Shown: piece by piece, positions 49,230-62,311 of the stretch
Position numbering within the stretch: position 1 is the first letter of the stretch
How the letters are laid out: every line of letters begins with the position of its first letter
From: Adiantum capillus-veneris
Lineage: Eukaryota > Streptophyta > Polypodiopsida > Polypodiales > Pteridaceae
Length of the DNA: 64,000 bases
Assembly (NCBI GenBank): GCA_014529385.2
Contig: CM043956.1
Coordinates: forward strand, 59,717,120-59,781,119
Direction of reading: 5' to 3'
Program-made: the position numbers and the translations under genes
The notes under the pieces: generated by a model
Told to the model about the DNA's origin: nothing
Database searches by the model: none
What the model saw: only the letters and a program-made list of their open reading frames with translations

Positions 49230-52200
49230 GATGCTTTTTCACTGAGGAATTCTCAAAAAGGGGGATCAAGCATAACATTATCTCCCAAATCTATGCCTTA
49301 AGGCAAAAGGAAAAAGAGAAAGTGAAGGAAGCATCACTTTGTTTCAAGCAGTACATAGAAAGATGCCCTGCTCGAGAACTACCTCAGAATGAAAGAATAT
49401 CAGTCCTTTTCATAGAAGGATTGTGACATGACACGCTCAAAAAGGACTTTCACTTGAAGGCATGTGTAACTTTTGAGCATGTCACAAAAGAGGTGTTGTA
49501 TCTTGTAGATAATTGCAAGGCATATGGAGAGGTGAGTGAAGACACAGATCCGGGGACAAGTAGCCCCTCTTCAACCACTAGTGAGTCCACGACAAAATTG
49601 TGAGGGCAAAACCCAACTGTGTCGAACACTGATCAAATGATCTAGGAAGTGATCAGGAGTATAAACCAAGGGAAGATGACGAACCCAAACACATGACAAC
49701 TTCTCACCCAAAAATGCGATACTTGTGGAGGGTGAAAGCATGTTAACCTGTCGTGCTTTTTGTGCTAGTTAGCAGTTTCAAGTTAGCACATCTTAGAAAA
49801 GTTGGGCGTCCGATAAATTTTTTACAAATAATATCAAAATTTGTCGGAGGTTGTACATTTGGATTCCTTGTTTCAAGTGCTTTCTATTGATATATCATAT
49901 GTCATAGATCTTGGAGATGTAGCTCAAGTTATTGTACTAGTTAGCATATATCAAAATTGTGCTAGTTAGCTTGTCCGGGACATGAAAAAGAATGACAAGT
50001 TAACATGCTTTCACCCTCGAGGAGATCATCCAACCCAGTGGTGCAACCCTCAACAAAGGCCAGGAATAAACACACAAAGAATATTGAAATGGTGTGCTAC
50101 AGAACAAAAATGGACGAACCATGAAACTCATGATGTTTCTATAATCAGAACTATGTTAGAGAGAGACAATACGGACCACATGGAGGACAATAATTTTCAC
50201 CCCCTCCAGATACCAAGTAGGGACAAATAATGCAACCTTGGGGCAGGAAAAAGCTCAACATGTGTTGGGACATCAACCTCCCTTACCCCAGGAAAATAGG
50301 GCTATGGTAAGGATTTCTCAACCCATAGTACCACCTTCTGATTAGAGTATGGTCCACTGTAGTCTCATACCAGGAAGATTTAGAAAATACTTATGAGAGG
50401 AGATTTGATGAAAATGCATATTCTCCAGAGAGACATAATCCATGGATAATTCCGGAAGAGATGTCCAAGCCCTCATACATAGCACAGCCAACTAAAAACC
50501 ATTATTTAGTCGATGAGAATATGCTCATATTCATGGAAAATCAGGGCTACAAACCTAGGGGCTACCCTCCTAGAATAGGACAATCGATGGGAGCTCCACA
50601 AGCTTCTCCACCACCTGTAGGACCATGCTATGAATGGGGCAGTGATCATCGGGCTGAAGTTTGTACAAACAAAGGAGAACTGGTGAAACTTTTTGGATTC
50701 TGTGGACGGATGCACGACCGACCATCTCATTCCACACTGTCCAAAAAACCGTGAAAACAAAGAAAAAACAGCCATGAATAAAATGGGGATTGTACCAAGC
50801 TCAAGTGGATCAAAAATAGAACCGAACATTTTGATAAACGTGGTCAATTGATCTCAAGCACATGAGGCAACAAGGAACATCCCAGTCAGCCAAACAAAGA
50901 TAGAAAACTTGTTTGTCTGAACCACTAGGAAATCCTCGAAGGCAAAACAAAACAAGATGAAAGCCAAAAGAGAAAAGGAAAAAACGGCATTGGAAACCAA
51001 ATTGCTGAAAACAAAGGTACAACTTCAAAGGGAAATAGACCTTAAGGGCAACAACGAGATAAAAAAACCATCCGCTTTACCATCAGGAGGGTTGGTCTTG
51101 GTAGACAAGGTGTCCGAACCTTTGGACGTAATTCTGAAAGCTTACGAAGCAAGGCTAAAGCCTAACCTAACCCAAGAGGATAGGTGGTTAACGTAACCCT
51201 CATCTCCAGGCTATGAAAAAGAGAGGCTAAAGATGTGCAAGGAGCTCATCCAAGCCACTCAAGCGCTTATGGAACCATCAGTTCCTACGGCTCCAAAAAC
51301 CATGTTACTAATCTGAGAAAATATTCAGGAGTTAGAGGGGCGGGGAATTGAAAAGAATAACCTACCAAATTCTATAGACGAAACACCATTGGATACGAGG
51401 GTGATAACAATACAACAAATGGAACATATTCTCAAGTACCACAGCCAATTCTAGAGGTAGAAGAAAAATGGCCTCAAGAGCTATGGGAGCAGATCATGAA
51501 TAGAAAAGATGGAAGTGCCACACTTGTGTCAGCTTCTATCCCAGAAATACACCTGGAGCATGAGCTCTACCCAAACGACATTAGATCATTGTATGGTGAT
51601 GCAGACACATCAATATTGAAAGACAGTAAACCGCAATCGTTGAATACTTTACCTTCATTTATTGGTAACCCTGAAACTCGATTGGAGGTAAGGAATGTCC
51701 CATCTCAATGGAAATCCAATCCTAAGATGATGGATACTAAAACTCTTCACGAGCTTATGTCATCCCCTATCCGTTGTACACTAGCTTTGTCAGAGTCACT
51801 GCATATCAGACCGCATCTTTGGGATGAGGTCGAAAAAAAATTGGAAAAAATTGGGCTGGTAATTCCTTCACCCGAGGCTTCTCCGAACAGATTAAAGACA
51901 CAACCCTTGAAAAAAACTAAACATGACAAGTAAACAAGGTATGGGATTATTGTGAAGGTGAAGAAGTAAATACTACCCTACCGGTGGAGTACAAAGAGAT
52001 TAAGTTGATAGCAATCTTGGATAGTGGGGCTGGAATAGCCATAGCTACCAGAGCCATGTGGAAAAAATGGGGAAAACCTGCTTTCAGAAAGACGAGAATG
52101 AATCTTCAATTGGCAGATGGGTATCTGGAAAGACCCATAGTCATCTTGGAGCAGATTGTAGTAACCTCTTGTGGAATTTCATATGAACACACATTTGCTA

Positions 52201-52860
52201 TTATGAATTTTGAGAAGAGCATCAATTTTGATATAATATTGGGCAGACCATTCATGCATCAGCTCAAAATGGTGCAAGATTGGGGCTACGACTATCTATC
52301 TCAGGAACAAGGATGTCACTACAAAAATTAGTGTCACAGATCATAGCTATAGAGACGTAGAAAGAACCCCAGGAGAAGACTTGCATTCCACAACTTACCA
52401 GGAAGGAGGAATACCGGATTGGCTACAGAACAAAGCTCACCAGTGGATAGGAGAATCTTCGGAATGTGGAATTCTAAAAAAAGAAAATTGCATTCTTGAT
52501 AGGATTGCACAAGACGAGGCATACTTACCAGAACCTTTTCCAGAAGAGATGTTCGAACCTTTTGGATGGCAATAAATACTAGCCACTCTTGATGTTTGTG
52601 TAAACGAGGTGACCCTCACCAAATTCTGTGATGAGGAAGGGGATGATATCATTCCATTCCAGATGATGGGTGTCAGCCTAACTCCAAAGACAGAGGTGGA
52701 AGTCCCTGACAAGGACGGGGTTGCCGAGTGCCGACGCATAGTGGATGAAATCTCTATAAGAGACCTTGAACAAACGAATGAAGAAGATTTTCAAGACTCG
52801 ACTGATAAGATGCTAGAGGGTAACACGGACAACGAGCTATCTAGTAGCTTGAGTTAGAGC
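49230..52860 (+). pseudogene. Gypsy gag, nucleocapsid and protease region, interrupted
   Basis: Gag core segments near 49230-49560 include FKQYIERCPARELPQNERIS and VTFEHVTKEVLYLVDNCKAY, with a stop near 49427. The first nucleocapsid knuckle (CDTCG...HPTQWC) is split by the MITE. A second Cys/His-rich stretch lies near 50625-50740 (CYEWGSDHRAEVC, FCGRMHD). The protease is an open 115-residue segment at 51984-52331 with the catalytic DSGAG (residues 13-17) and the flap/second-half motif DIILGRPFM near residues 88-96. Acidic linker segments follow to 52857. Many stops are present. Gag would form the particle, and protease would mature it. Confidence 0.75.
49728..50018. mobile_element. MITE (about 290 bp) with ~25 bp terminal inverted repeats
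   Basis: Both ends carry GAGGGTGAAAGCATGTTAAC extended by (C/T)TGTC, inverted relative to each other with one mismatch in 25. The interior is AT-rich and non-coding, with three GCTAGTTAGCA-like repeats (about 49767, 49938 and 49962). It lies within the first nucleocapsid knuckle of the gypsy gag. GAG occurs at 49728-49730 and 50019-50021 and is the likely 3 bp target duplication. Counting one copy as duplication, removal keeps the surrounding gag frame in phase. The superfamily is uncertain. Confidence 0.85.
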
Positions 52861-53038
52861 ATCAAACGGAAGGATCGATGGATGATCTACTATGATTTCC
52901 CAAACCAAAATCCTCGAAGACAATGCATATATCGAGATAAACATAGAAACAACCAAGACAAGCACAACGAGGACTCAGTACCTCTATTAACTGACAAAAC
53001 GTAGTAGTTAGGATTAGTAGAAGCGACTGACTGCCTCA

Positions 53039-53230
53039 TGTTGGGGTATAAAGCTCAATGTGGTCGCCCAGGCAAGTGGGAGGGCCACCAGGTATGTACA
53101 CATATTCTTTTGTTAAAACCTAATAAGAACTCACTATACTCTACACATTACAGTAGAGCAATTTCACCATATCGTCGTGCTCTTCTTCTCGCACTCTCTC
53201 TCGCATCGCACTTCTGCTCGTACTCCTTCA
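53039..53230 (+). repeat. 5' LTR of the 5332 bp Copia
   Basis: 192 bp, TG...CA, directly preceded by the CCTCA target duplication. Confidence 0.95.
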
Positions 53231-53232
53231 AC

Positions 53233-53244
53233 TAGTATCAAAGC
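53233..53244 (+). promoter_or_regulatory. Degenerate primer-binding site, initiator tRNA-Met type
   Basis: TAGTATCAAAGC follows the LTR after two bases. It differs at two positions from the canonical TGGTATCAGAGC. Confidence 0.8.
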
Positions 53245-54105
53245 TGAGATCGAGGCTCGGGGAAACATTGCAGGAAGCTAAAGTCACCTGCTCAGATTGG
53301 AGTGAGATTTGATAGGCGAAGACACGGCCCCAAATCCTGTGGGCGAGCCCCAAGGGCTCGGTGTTCTCAGAATTTCATTCTGAGGTCATCTCGGCCATCG
53401 TTCGTCGGCTTCGAAAAAGTTCTGCGCAAGCCATTTTTGACTACGTGGTCTCGGCGGGTGCACATTCGACTCTACAAATTTGGGGTTTCGGCCTACGACT
53501 GCAAGTGTTGAGGATATCTGCACTTCCAGAGTGCTGATTTGTGGTCGTCTACACAACGATGGACGGCTCACAGTTCTTCAAGGCGTGTCACATACGACAC
53601 GGGCGGAAGTCTATGTACTCTCAGATTTACTGCAGCCTTTGTTGAGGGTCGAGTGAGGTTTTATTGAGCTAGAGGATTCTCGAATGTTGAGATACTTTCG
53701 ATGATACAAGGTCTTGGAGCGATCCCTCGAGCACCCTTAGATAGGCAGCTAGGATGTATTGGCTATGAGTTAGACAGTTGGGATTGCATCTTTGATTTAC
53801 TTCCGTTGAGGCATTTTCGTAGTCTATGCTTACAGGACAGTGACAGGACAGTGAGAGACAGTACAGGTGCAGGACAGGTTTACCCACAGCGTACAGTGTT
53901 AGAGAGACAGTGGTTTTTTGAGCTGTTTTTGGTATGTTTTTTGAGTACACCAGATCCATTTTACAAAGGAGACTCTGCCAAAATTTTTGCAGAATCTGAA
54001 GCTTTCTTGGTTCATTTGATAGGTTGATATTGGTTCAGAGGTCAGTTTACAGGGGAAACTCTGCCAAATTTTTCCCAGAAAAGTAAACTACTGTGAAGCG
54101 TAGTT

Positions 54106-57100
54106 ATGGCTGGATCACAAGACACTACTCTTTACAATATCAAGAAGCTGGATGGAACCAATTTCCCACTATGGAAGAAGCAGATTTGACATGTGTTGGT
54201 ACAAAAGAAGCATATAAAACCTATAAAGCTCAAGGGGATAAAACTAGAAGATATGGACGAGGATGAATGGAGCGAAATGGATGAATTGGCACTTTCTACC
54301 ATTATGCTGACTTTGGCACAAAGCGTTTACTTCAATGTAGCAAACAAGATGTCGGCTTATGAAGCATGGACAAAGCTGAGTGATCTTTATGAGAAGCAGA
54401 GTGCAGCTTCACAGGTATACTGGCTTAAGAAGCTTGTTGACTTGAAGATGAAAGAAGGGATACCTATGTCCAATCATCTAAATGAATTCAACACCATCTA
54501 CAGTCAGTTGTCAGCTCAAGGTGTCAAGTTTGATGAACGTGGTATAGAGCTATGTTCCTATTGATCACATTGCAGGAAAGTTGGGACACTTTTCGCACAG
54601 CTTTGAGTAATTCTGCACCTCCAGATGGTTTGATCATAGCAGGTGTAGAAGGCAGTCTGCTTACTGAAGAAACCAACAGAAAGACAATGGACAAAGGAAA
54701 AGGAACAGCCTTAGTTGTTAGGGGAAGGACCAAAGAAAATTACAAATGTGGAAAGAGGAATCAGTCTCGTAGGAAGTCCCGCAGTGCTAAAGGCAAGAGT
54801 GACATAGAATGCTATCATTGTGGCAAGAAGGGTCACATGAAAAGAGATTGCAGAGAATGGAAAGCAGAAAAAGGAAAAGAGAAAGCTGAAGAACATGGTG
54901 AGAAGAACAAGTCCTCAATGAAGATTCAAGAAATAAATGTGACAAACACTGTTGCAGAGGATGATAGTCTAGTGTCAGGAGACATCTACTTCTTGAAGAA
55001 TACAATGGACTCAGCTCTTCTTACAACATCAGATGGAAATGCACTGAGTGACTGGATTATAGACTCAGAGGCATCACTTCATGTGTCTCCAAACAAGGAG
55101 TGGTTTACCTCTTATGTGACCACTAAAGATCATTTTCGGCTAGGCAATGGGCAGACATGTGAGATCTTAGGTGTTGGAGATGTTCAATTGAAGTTTCAGA
55201 ATGGCTCTTCTTTCACGCTGAAGAATGTGAGACATATTCCCGCAATTTCAAAGAGCTTGATCAGCACAGGTTTACTTGATGATGCTGTCTACGTCACCAC
55301 TTTTGGACAGAACATGTGGAAGATATCCAAGGGTTCTATGACCGTAGCACATGGAGTAAAGTCTGGAGGACTTTACATGATTTATGTATCAAATGTCTCT
55401 AAAAATGTAATCAATGTAGCCAAGCAGCCAAACGTTTCTTTGTGGCATCGCCGGTTAGTACATATGTCCAAGAAGGGAATGGAAATCTTGTCTCGTTCTG
55501 GTTATTTGCTTGGCTTTTCATTTAATGATTTTGAATTCTGTGAACATTGTCTGTATGGTAAGCAAACACAGTAGCCACATAAGCATAGAAGAAGTAGAAG
55601 AGATACACAGTTGGCACTTGTTCATAGTGATTTGTGTGGACCTATGCCTAACCTATCTCTAGGGGAAGCTTCTTACTTTATGACATTTATAGATGATTAC
55701 TCGAGGAAAGTATGGGTTTACTTTCTCAAGCACAAGGATGAAGCGTTTAGTGTTTTCAAAACATTTGTGACACTTGTGGAGAATCAGAGTGGCAAGAAGC
55801 TTAAATGCTTACGCACTGACAATGGTGGAGAGTATGTTTCAAAGGCCTTTCAGGAATTTTGTGAGTCAAAAGGTATAAAACGTGAACTTACTGCTCCTTA
55901 CAATCCTCCTCAAAATGGTGTTGCTGAGAGGATGAATAGGACCATACAAGAGAAGGTCAGAAGTATGTTGTCTAATGCACAACTGCCAATTGGGTTTTGG
56001 GCTGAAGTTGTATCAACAGCTGTTCATCTTATAAATAGATCTTCTAGCAAGATTTTGCAGAAGGATTCAGTGGCAGAGATGGTATGGTCAGGCAAAATGC
56101 CCTCATACAAGCATCTCAGAGTCTTTGGCTGTGAGGCATATACTCATGTTCCAAAGGAATTTAGGAACAAACTTGAGCCAAAGAGTAGAAAGTGCATCTT
56201 TCTAGGCTATGGTAATTCTGGTGAGATGGGCTAAAGACTTTGGGATCCTGAATCCAGAAAGGTTATCCGTAGCAATGATGTTCACTTTAATGAAGCCAAA
56301 TATCATTCTAAACTAGAGAGGGTTGAGGAGATTAGAAGAGTTGTCTTCCAAGAAGATGGACCCGCACGTGCAAGACAAAATGTCAGGGCTCAAGAGGAGC
56401 AAGGACAGGATAGAGTGGAACCAGAGGTTGTGGCTGAGCCTCAGCCACCTATTTTGCGTAAATTGGGACGGATCTCACGACCTCTTGATCGGTTTGTTCC
56501 ATCTATGAACTATGTCATGTTGACTGATTGCAATGAGCCTTCATGTTACAAGGAAGCAGTGCAAATGAAGGACTCCGAGAATTGGCAAAATTGGCCATGC
56601 AGTCAGAGATGACAGCTCTGCATAAAAACCATACATGGAAGCTAGTTAAATTACCACAGGGCAAAAAGGGTCTACCTTGTAAATGGGTTTACAGGTATAA
56701 GATCACTGCTCATGATAGTCAGCCAAAGTGCAAAGCAAGGCTTGTTTCCAAGGGCTTTAAGCAAGAACAAGGCATTGACTTTGATGAACTCTTCTCTCCA
56801 GTGGTCAAGATGACTACATTGAGATGCTTTCTTGCATTGGTTGCCATATTAGATTTGGTGTTGCACCAAATGGATGTCAAGACAACGTTCTTGCATGGTG
56901 ATTTAGATGTGGAAATTTACATGCAGCAGCCAGAAGGGTTTGTTGAGAAAGGCAAGGAAGATTTGGTATGCCACTTGTTAAAGAGTCTTTATGGCTTAAA
57001 ACAATCACCGAGGGCATGGTACCATAAGTTCCACAAGTTTATGCTTTCTCAAGGCTACAAACGTAGTGATTTTGATCACTGTCTATATACAAAGAAGGCT

Positions 57101-58085
57101 AAGGATGTCAGTTGGCTGATCCTTATTTTGTATGTGGATGACATGTTGGTTGCTGGCAAGCACTTGGAAGAAATTTCAGCTTTGAAGTCAAAGATGGAAA
57201 AATCGTTTGACATGAAAGACGTGGGTGAGGCAAGTCATATACTTGGTATGCGCATTGAGCAAGACAGATCAAAGAAGTTGATTTGGTTATCTCAAACAAC
57301 GTATATTGACAAGGTTTTGTAACGTTTCAATATGGAGAAGGGAAAGGCATTGAGTGTTCCATTGCAACCATATGTGAAACTTAGCAAACAAGATTGTCAT
57401 GTGTCTGAGGAAGAACAGGCTGAAATGGATAAGATTCCATATGCGTCTGCAGTGGGTAGTTTGATGTATGCAATGATTGCTACTCGCCCAGACATTGCAT
57501 TTGCAGTGGGAGTAGTAAGTCGATACATGTCAAACCCAGGCAAGAAACATTGGGAGGTAGTGAAAGGAATATTGAGATACCTGAAAGCTACAAAGAGTAT
57601 GCGTATATGCTATGGGAGTCATGAGCTAAGTGTAAAGGGTTTTACAAACTCAGATTATGCAGGTGACTTAGAAAACCGAAGGTCTATGTCAAGCTATGTC
57701 TTTACATTGGCTGGTGGAGCAGTATCATGGCATTCTAGATTACAAGATTGTGTTACTCAGTCTACTACAGAGGCTGAATATGTTGCAACATTAGAGGCAT
57801 GCAAAGAATCAATTTGGCTTAATCGACTAGTAACAGATTTGGGAATCAACGAAGAGATGCCTGTGTTAAATTGTGATAGTCAAAGTGCTATACAATTGGC
57901 TCGCAATCCAGTTTATCACTCAAAGACAAAGCATGTGGATGTGAAATATTATTTCATCAGGGAATTCTCGAGGATAAGCAACTTCAGCTTGTCAAAGTTC
58001 ACACCACAGAAAATCCTGCTCATCTACTTACAAAAGGACTTCCCTCAGACAACTTTGCGCATTTTCGCAAGCAGTTAGGTGTAGG
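54106..58085 (+). pseudogene. Copia gag-pol polyprotein (Tork/Tnt1-like), several lesions
   Basis: Gag starts at 54106 after a ~875 bp leader. A TGA at 54187-54189 and a frameshift near 54550 break it. 54552-56234 then contains the knuckle CYHCGKKGHMKRDC, a protease motif IIDSEASLH in which the usual DSG is DSE, and a stop at 55572-55574. The integrase core follows with VHSDLCGPM, RTDNGGEY and GVAERMN. A TAA at 56232-56234 and a frameshift near 56590 precede RT (56543-57322) with KWVYRYKI and ILYVDDMLV. A stop at 57320-57322 follows. RNase H is readable at 57332-57960 (NSDYAGD, TEAEY, DSQSA), and a frameshift near 57960 disrupts the last ~40 codons. The catalytic acids of integrase and RT remain. 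Confidence 0.9.
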
Positions 58086-58178
58086 GTAGTACATCACTTC
58101 TCTACATCTCTTGTATATTAGCTTGTATAATAGCTTCTCTCAAACTTAAAGTACCACATTGGACAAAAAGTGGGAGGT

Positions 58179-58370
58179 TGTTGGGGTATAAAGCCCAATG
58201 TGGTCGCCCAGGTAAGTGGGCGGGCCGCCAGGTATGTACACATATTCTTTTATTAAAACCTAATAAGAACTCACTATGCTCTACACATTACAGTAGAGCG
58301 AGTTCACCATATCGTCGTGCTCTTCTTCTCGCACTCTCTCTCGCATCGCACTTCCGCTTGTACTCCTTCA
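58179..58370 (+). repeat. 3' LTR of the 5332 bp Copia
   Basis: 192 bp copy of the 5' LTR. The preceding AAAAAGTGGGAGGT (58165-58178) is the polypurine tract. Confidence 0.95.
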
Positions 58371-58776
58371 CCTCAAGGACATGATATCAAAGAAATACAT
58401 GAAACGTGACTCAACCAAAACCAAATCAAAAAAGACAAACACAGAAAAAGAGAAAAATACCAAAAATTTGATTAAGTTGTCCAAAGTCAAATACAATGAA
58501 TTGAAGTGAGCCTTGAAGGAAGTTTGGACAACAAAAATGAAAACTAATGAGGAATCAAATGATGATAAATTCGATGCACCTTCACACTATAATAAGTATA
58601 CCATTCAGGATAGGAAAATTGTGGTGCAAAAACCCAAATGAGATCCCAAGGAACCAAGAATTTTATATGATGGGCCTGAAAATGCCAAATGCATCAAATT
58701 AGCAGAACCAGGTGAGGAGCCTAAACCGGCATACATTGCCACGGACCTTACTGAAGAGGAAGAGCAATTTCTAGGC

Positions 58777-58958
58777 GATATGATCAGACTATATAAAGAT
58801 GTCTTTGCATGGTCATACAAAGATCTAAATGGGATAGATCCTAAAATCTATCAGCACATGATTTCTAGTCGATATAATCAGACTATATAAAGATGTCTTT
58901 GCATGGTCATACAAAGATCTAAATGAGATAGATCCTAAACTCTATCAGCACACGATTC
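58777..58958. repeat. Two-copy tandem duplication, period 94 bp, within gypsy pol
   Basis: Both units contain GACTATATAAAGATGTCTTT and AGATAGATCCTAAA or a one-base variant. The 94 bp period is not a multiple of three, so it also breaks the frame. Confidence 0.9.
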
Positions 58959-59960
58959 CCCTTAAGAGTGATGTCAGACCACACAGACAATGTCCTTACA
59001 CGTATAATGAAACTTTTGGCAAGAAAATTAAGGAGGAGATAAACAAACTGAAGGATGCTGAGTTTATCTAGGAGATTGAACACACCGATTGGGTGTCCCT
59101 GATTGTGGTGGTACCCAAAAGAATGGAAAACTGTGTGTCTGTATAAACCTCAAAGAGATAAATGCAACCACGATCAGGGATAACTATCCACTGCCAATAA
59201 CAGATCATGCTATTGAGAGGGTAGTAGGGAAAGAGGCCTATAGTTTCTTGGATGGGGTCTTAGGCTATAACCAGTTGATGATTAAAGCAGAAGATCAGCA
59301 TAAGACAACTTTTATGATAGAGTAGGGTGTATTTTCCTACACGGTAATGCCTTTCGACTTGACCAATTCCCCGGATACATTTCAATGACTAATGAGCCAC
59401 GTATTCAAAGAATATCTCATACAATTTTTGGATATCTACATGGAGATCTTTGTGTTCATTCTCATCGACAAAGTGACCAGATCACTCATCTAGGAAAAGT
59501 CTTTGAAAAATGCAGAACGTATCATATTTGCTTAAACCCGGAAAAATGTGTCTTCATGGTAAGACAAGGTAAAATTTTGGGCCACATTGTGTCCAAAAAT
59601 AGAATTTCAACTAATCACAAAAAGGTACAAATAATTGTTGCACTACCGAGACCAACGAAGATAAAACAAGTGCAAGCATCTATGGAACACTGCGAGTACT
59701 ACAGGCGTTTCATATATATGTATGCTGTAATAGCTAAGCCATTGTACGTACTCATAAATAAGTTCGAACGGATGGAGGAATGTGAGCAAGCTTTCCAAAA
59801 ATTAAAGCAGCAATTAATTTCGACTACAATTTTGCAAGCCCTCATCTGGAGAAAAATCTTTCATGTCTATATGGATGCATCAGCCTATGCTATCGGGTGC
59901 ATATTAGCCGAGCCAGAAGAGAAGAAAATAAATTTTCCTATTTGCTACTCTAATCGGTAA

Positions 59961-60058
59961 CTAAACAATGCAGATAGAAATTATACCACTACGGAAAGAG
60001 AAGGTCTAGGAATGATCTATGCTGTCACTACCTTCTAGCAAACAAGTTTGTCATCTTC
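59961..60058 (+). other. Inter-domain part of gypsy RNase H, no separate gene
   Basis: Continuation of RNase H (ERNYTTTEREGLG-like), with stops. Confidence 0.4.
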
Positions 60059-61602
60059 GTGGATCATCAAGCAGTGCTATATCTAGTAAACAAACCTTGC
60101 AACACTGGAAGAATTGTTCGCTGGTTTATAATGCTGCTTGAGTTTGACTTCACGATGGTTGTAAAAAAGGGGACCACACACCAAACAACAGATCATCTTT
60201 CACGACTACTTCATGGGAAAGCACTTGAGGATGTCGATGATGACCTTCCTGATTCATATCTGTTTAACATCGAAATGGTGTCGAGATGGATCAAAGAGGT
60301 CATTCCTCTACTCACAATTGGCTCATTGCAGATAAAAAGACAACCATCAATTATCCATCAAACACGAAATCTCCAGATTTTAGCAGGACGGCTGTACGTA
60401 CAAACACGGTAAAGATGGGATATTGAGACTATGTGTACAGCCCAAAGATACCACCTACTACCTCAAACAAGCTCATATACAAAATACAGGATTTCACAAT
60501 GGTGAAACACAGATAGGCCAATGGCTATAGAGACTGGGCGTTTACTAGCGAAATATGGAACACAGTGTCCATACATATGTAAAATCTTGTGATAGTTGTA
60601 TAAAACAACCCCCAGTGGAACATGCCACCATCTTTCATGTAGTACAGGCACCTAAATGGAGTGCTCACATAGTTGACTACTCAAAAAACCAAACCTTTCC
60701 AGAAAAATGGGGCAAAGCAAGAATAAAAACTGTCGAAGAAGAGTCCAAACACTATCTCCTCATTGTGAACCAGGTGTATAGGCGGGGAAAGGACAAACAA
60801 CTACGGTTGTGTGGTACAGAAAGCAAATATTACGTTATCCTAGATCAAGCACACTCAAGACAGCCAGGGGGACATTTCTCTGTTGATAAAACGGCAAGGC
60901 TGGTGCTACACTCAGGTATATGGTAGCCAACCCTGTTTATGGATGCAAAGACATATGTCAAACGATGTGATGAATGTCAACGCACAAAATCACCCCAAAG
61001 GAGAGATGAAATTCCACTGAGGCCTATGATGGGTGTATGTGCTTTTGCCAAATGGGGCATTGACTTCATTGGTCCCATCATACCTCCATGATACAGGACT
61101 CATGCACAATAAATCATTCTAGCAACAGATTACATGACGAACTGGGCGAAAGAAAAAGCAACCCAAAAAAATGATGCAAGAACTACAGCTCAATTCCTTT
61201 TTGAAAACGTCTTTACGTGATATGGACTACCGATTAAAATTGTGCGTGATAGGGGAACACACTTTTTGAACGACGTCATTGAAAGCCTCCTTGACGAATT
61301 CCTGGTGGTCCATCACAAATCCGCACCCTATCATCCGCAAGCTAATGGACAGGCAGAGAGTACCAACAAAATCATATGCACCGTGCTCACCAAGATAGGC
61401 AGCGACTCAAGAAATAATTGGGATCAAAAGCTACACACAGCCTTATGGGCTTACCGAGTAGCTTTTAAAACTTCCATTGGAACAACTCCCTTTAATCTGG
61501 TGTTCAGGATTAATGCGATCCTACCATTGGAATTCCTAATCAAACCCCTAAGAGTGGTGATAGCCGACTTTCGAAAATCAAAGAAAAAAAAAACTATTTC
61601 CC

Positions 61603-62219
61603 CCCCCCCCCCCCCCAACTCTCATAACCCCCCCCCCCCCCCCCCCGCGTAGCTTATCCCCCCCCCCCCGCCCGATGGGCATTGGATAAAATAACACCCT
61701 CTCTCTCTCTCTCTCATTTTCCCTACATACCTCTCTCTAATATACTCTCTCCCTCTCTCCCAAATTTACCCCCACTCTCATTACCCCCCTGGCCAGGTGA
61801 AAACTTTGAGCACTCACCCCTACCCCTCTCTCGTGCTCCCTCTGTGCGAGTCACATGGAAACCCCCCCCCCCCCCCCCCCCCTTCGGCCTGCTAATATTC
61901 TTTCCCCGACCCCTCCCCGCTCTTCCCCACCTGCTTGCCTCACCCTCCCCTCGGCCTCATTGCCTCCCCCTTGGCCCGCTGATATATTCCCTCACTCCCA
62001 CCCATTGACTTGCTTCCCTCCTCTCGTCCTTAAGCACCCATGCAAGACAGTAGATACTATTCCCTCTCCTACCCTACTCCATTGCCAACCCCCCCCCCAC
62101 CCCCCCCCCCCCCCCCTTCCTTCACTCTCTTGTCAGGCGGCCCACAAGGTGCGGACCTATCCCTCTCTCTCCCTCACACACTCTCTCTCTCTCTCACAAG
62201 CCTGTGAAGGCGCTGCAGA

Positions 62220-62311
<92 letters not shown>

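Larger units (their letters stand above)
53039..58370 (+). mobile_element. Complete Copia retrotransposon of a second lineage, 5332 bp
   Basis: Two 192 bp LTRs (53039-53230, 58179-58370) start TGTTGGGGTATAAAG and end TACTCCTTCA. The perfect 5 bp target duplication CCTCA flanks it (53034-53038, 58371-58375). The LTRs differ at about ten positions by eye. The primer site is a variant of the tRNA-Met type. Gag and integrase motifs (KLDGTNFPLW, CEHCLYGKQ) resemble Tork/Tnt1-type Copia and differ from the three other Copia copies. It is inserted between the protease and reverse transcriptase of the plus-strand gypsy. Confidence 0.95.
49200..61557 (+). mobile_element. Plus-strand Ty3/gypsy retrotransposon with nested MITE and Copia
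   Basis: Coding order on the plus strand is gag (from about 49230), zinc knuckle, protease (about 51984-52331), reverse transcriptase, RNase H and integrase (to 61557). Two insertions interrupt it: a ~290 bp MITE at 49728-50018 and a 5332 bp Copia at 53039-58370. Gag-pol reading resumes across both after removal. Neither LTR was identified. The integrase C-terminus stops at 61557, where LTR-like sequence of a different gypsy begins, so the 3' end is either truncated or displaced beyond the window. Confidence 0.8.
58376..61557 (+). pseudogene. Gypsy pol: reverse transcriptase, RNase H, integrase
   Basis: The linker and RT N-terminus start near 58400 (LTEEEEQFLGDMIRLYKDVF). A 94 bp tandem duplication at 58777-58958 shifts the frame. 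RT fingers/palm is seen at 59060-59330 (KEINATTIRDNYPLP, FLDGVLGYNQ). The catalytic YxDD box near 59440 is degenerate. RNase H is near 59850-60030 (VYMDASAYAIGC, TTEREGLG). Integrase has two zinc modules, near 60412-60600 (AHIQNTGFH...CDSC) and near 60785-60980 (AHSRQPGGH...CDEC). The core follows with KWGIDFIGP near 61050-61080, IVRDRGTHF near 61235-61265 and NGQAEST near 61340-61365. The C-terminus is cut at 61557. Numerous stops. Confidence 0.8.
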
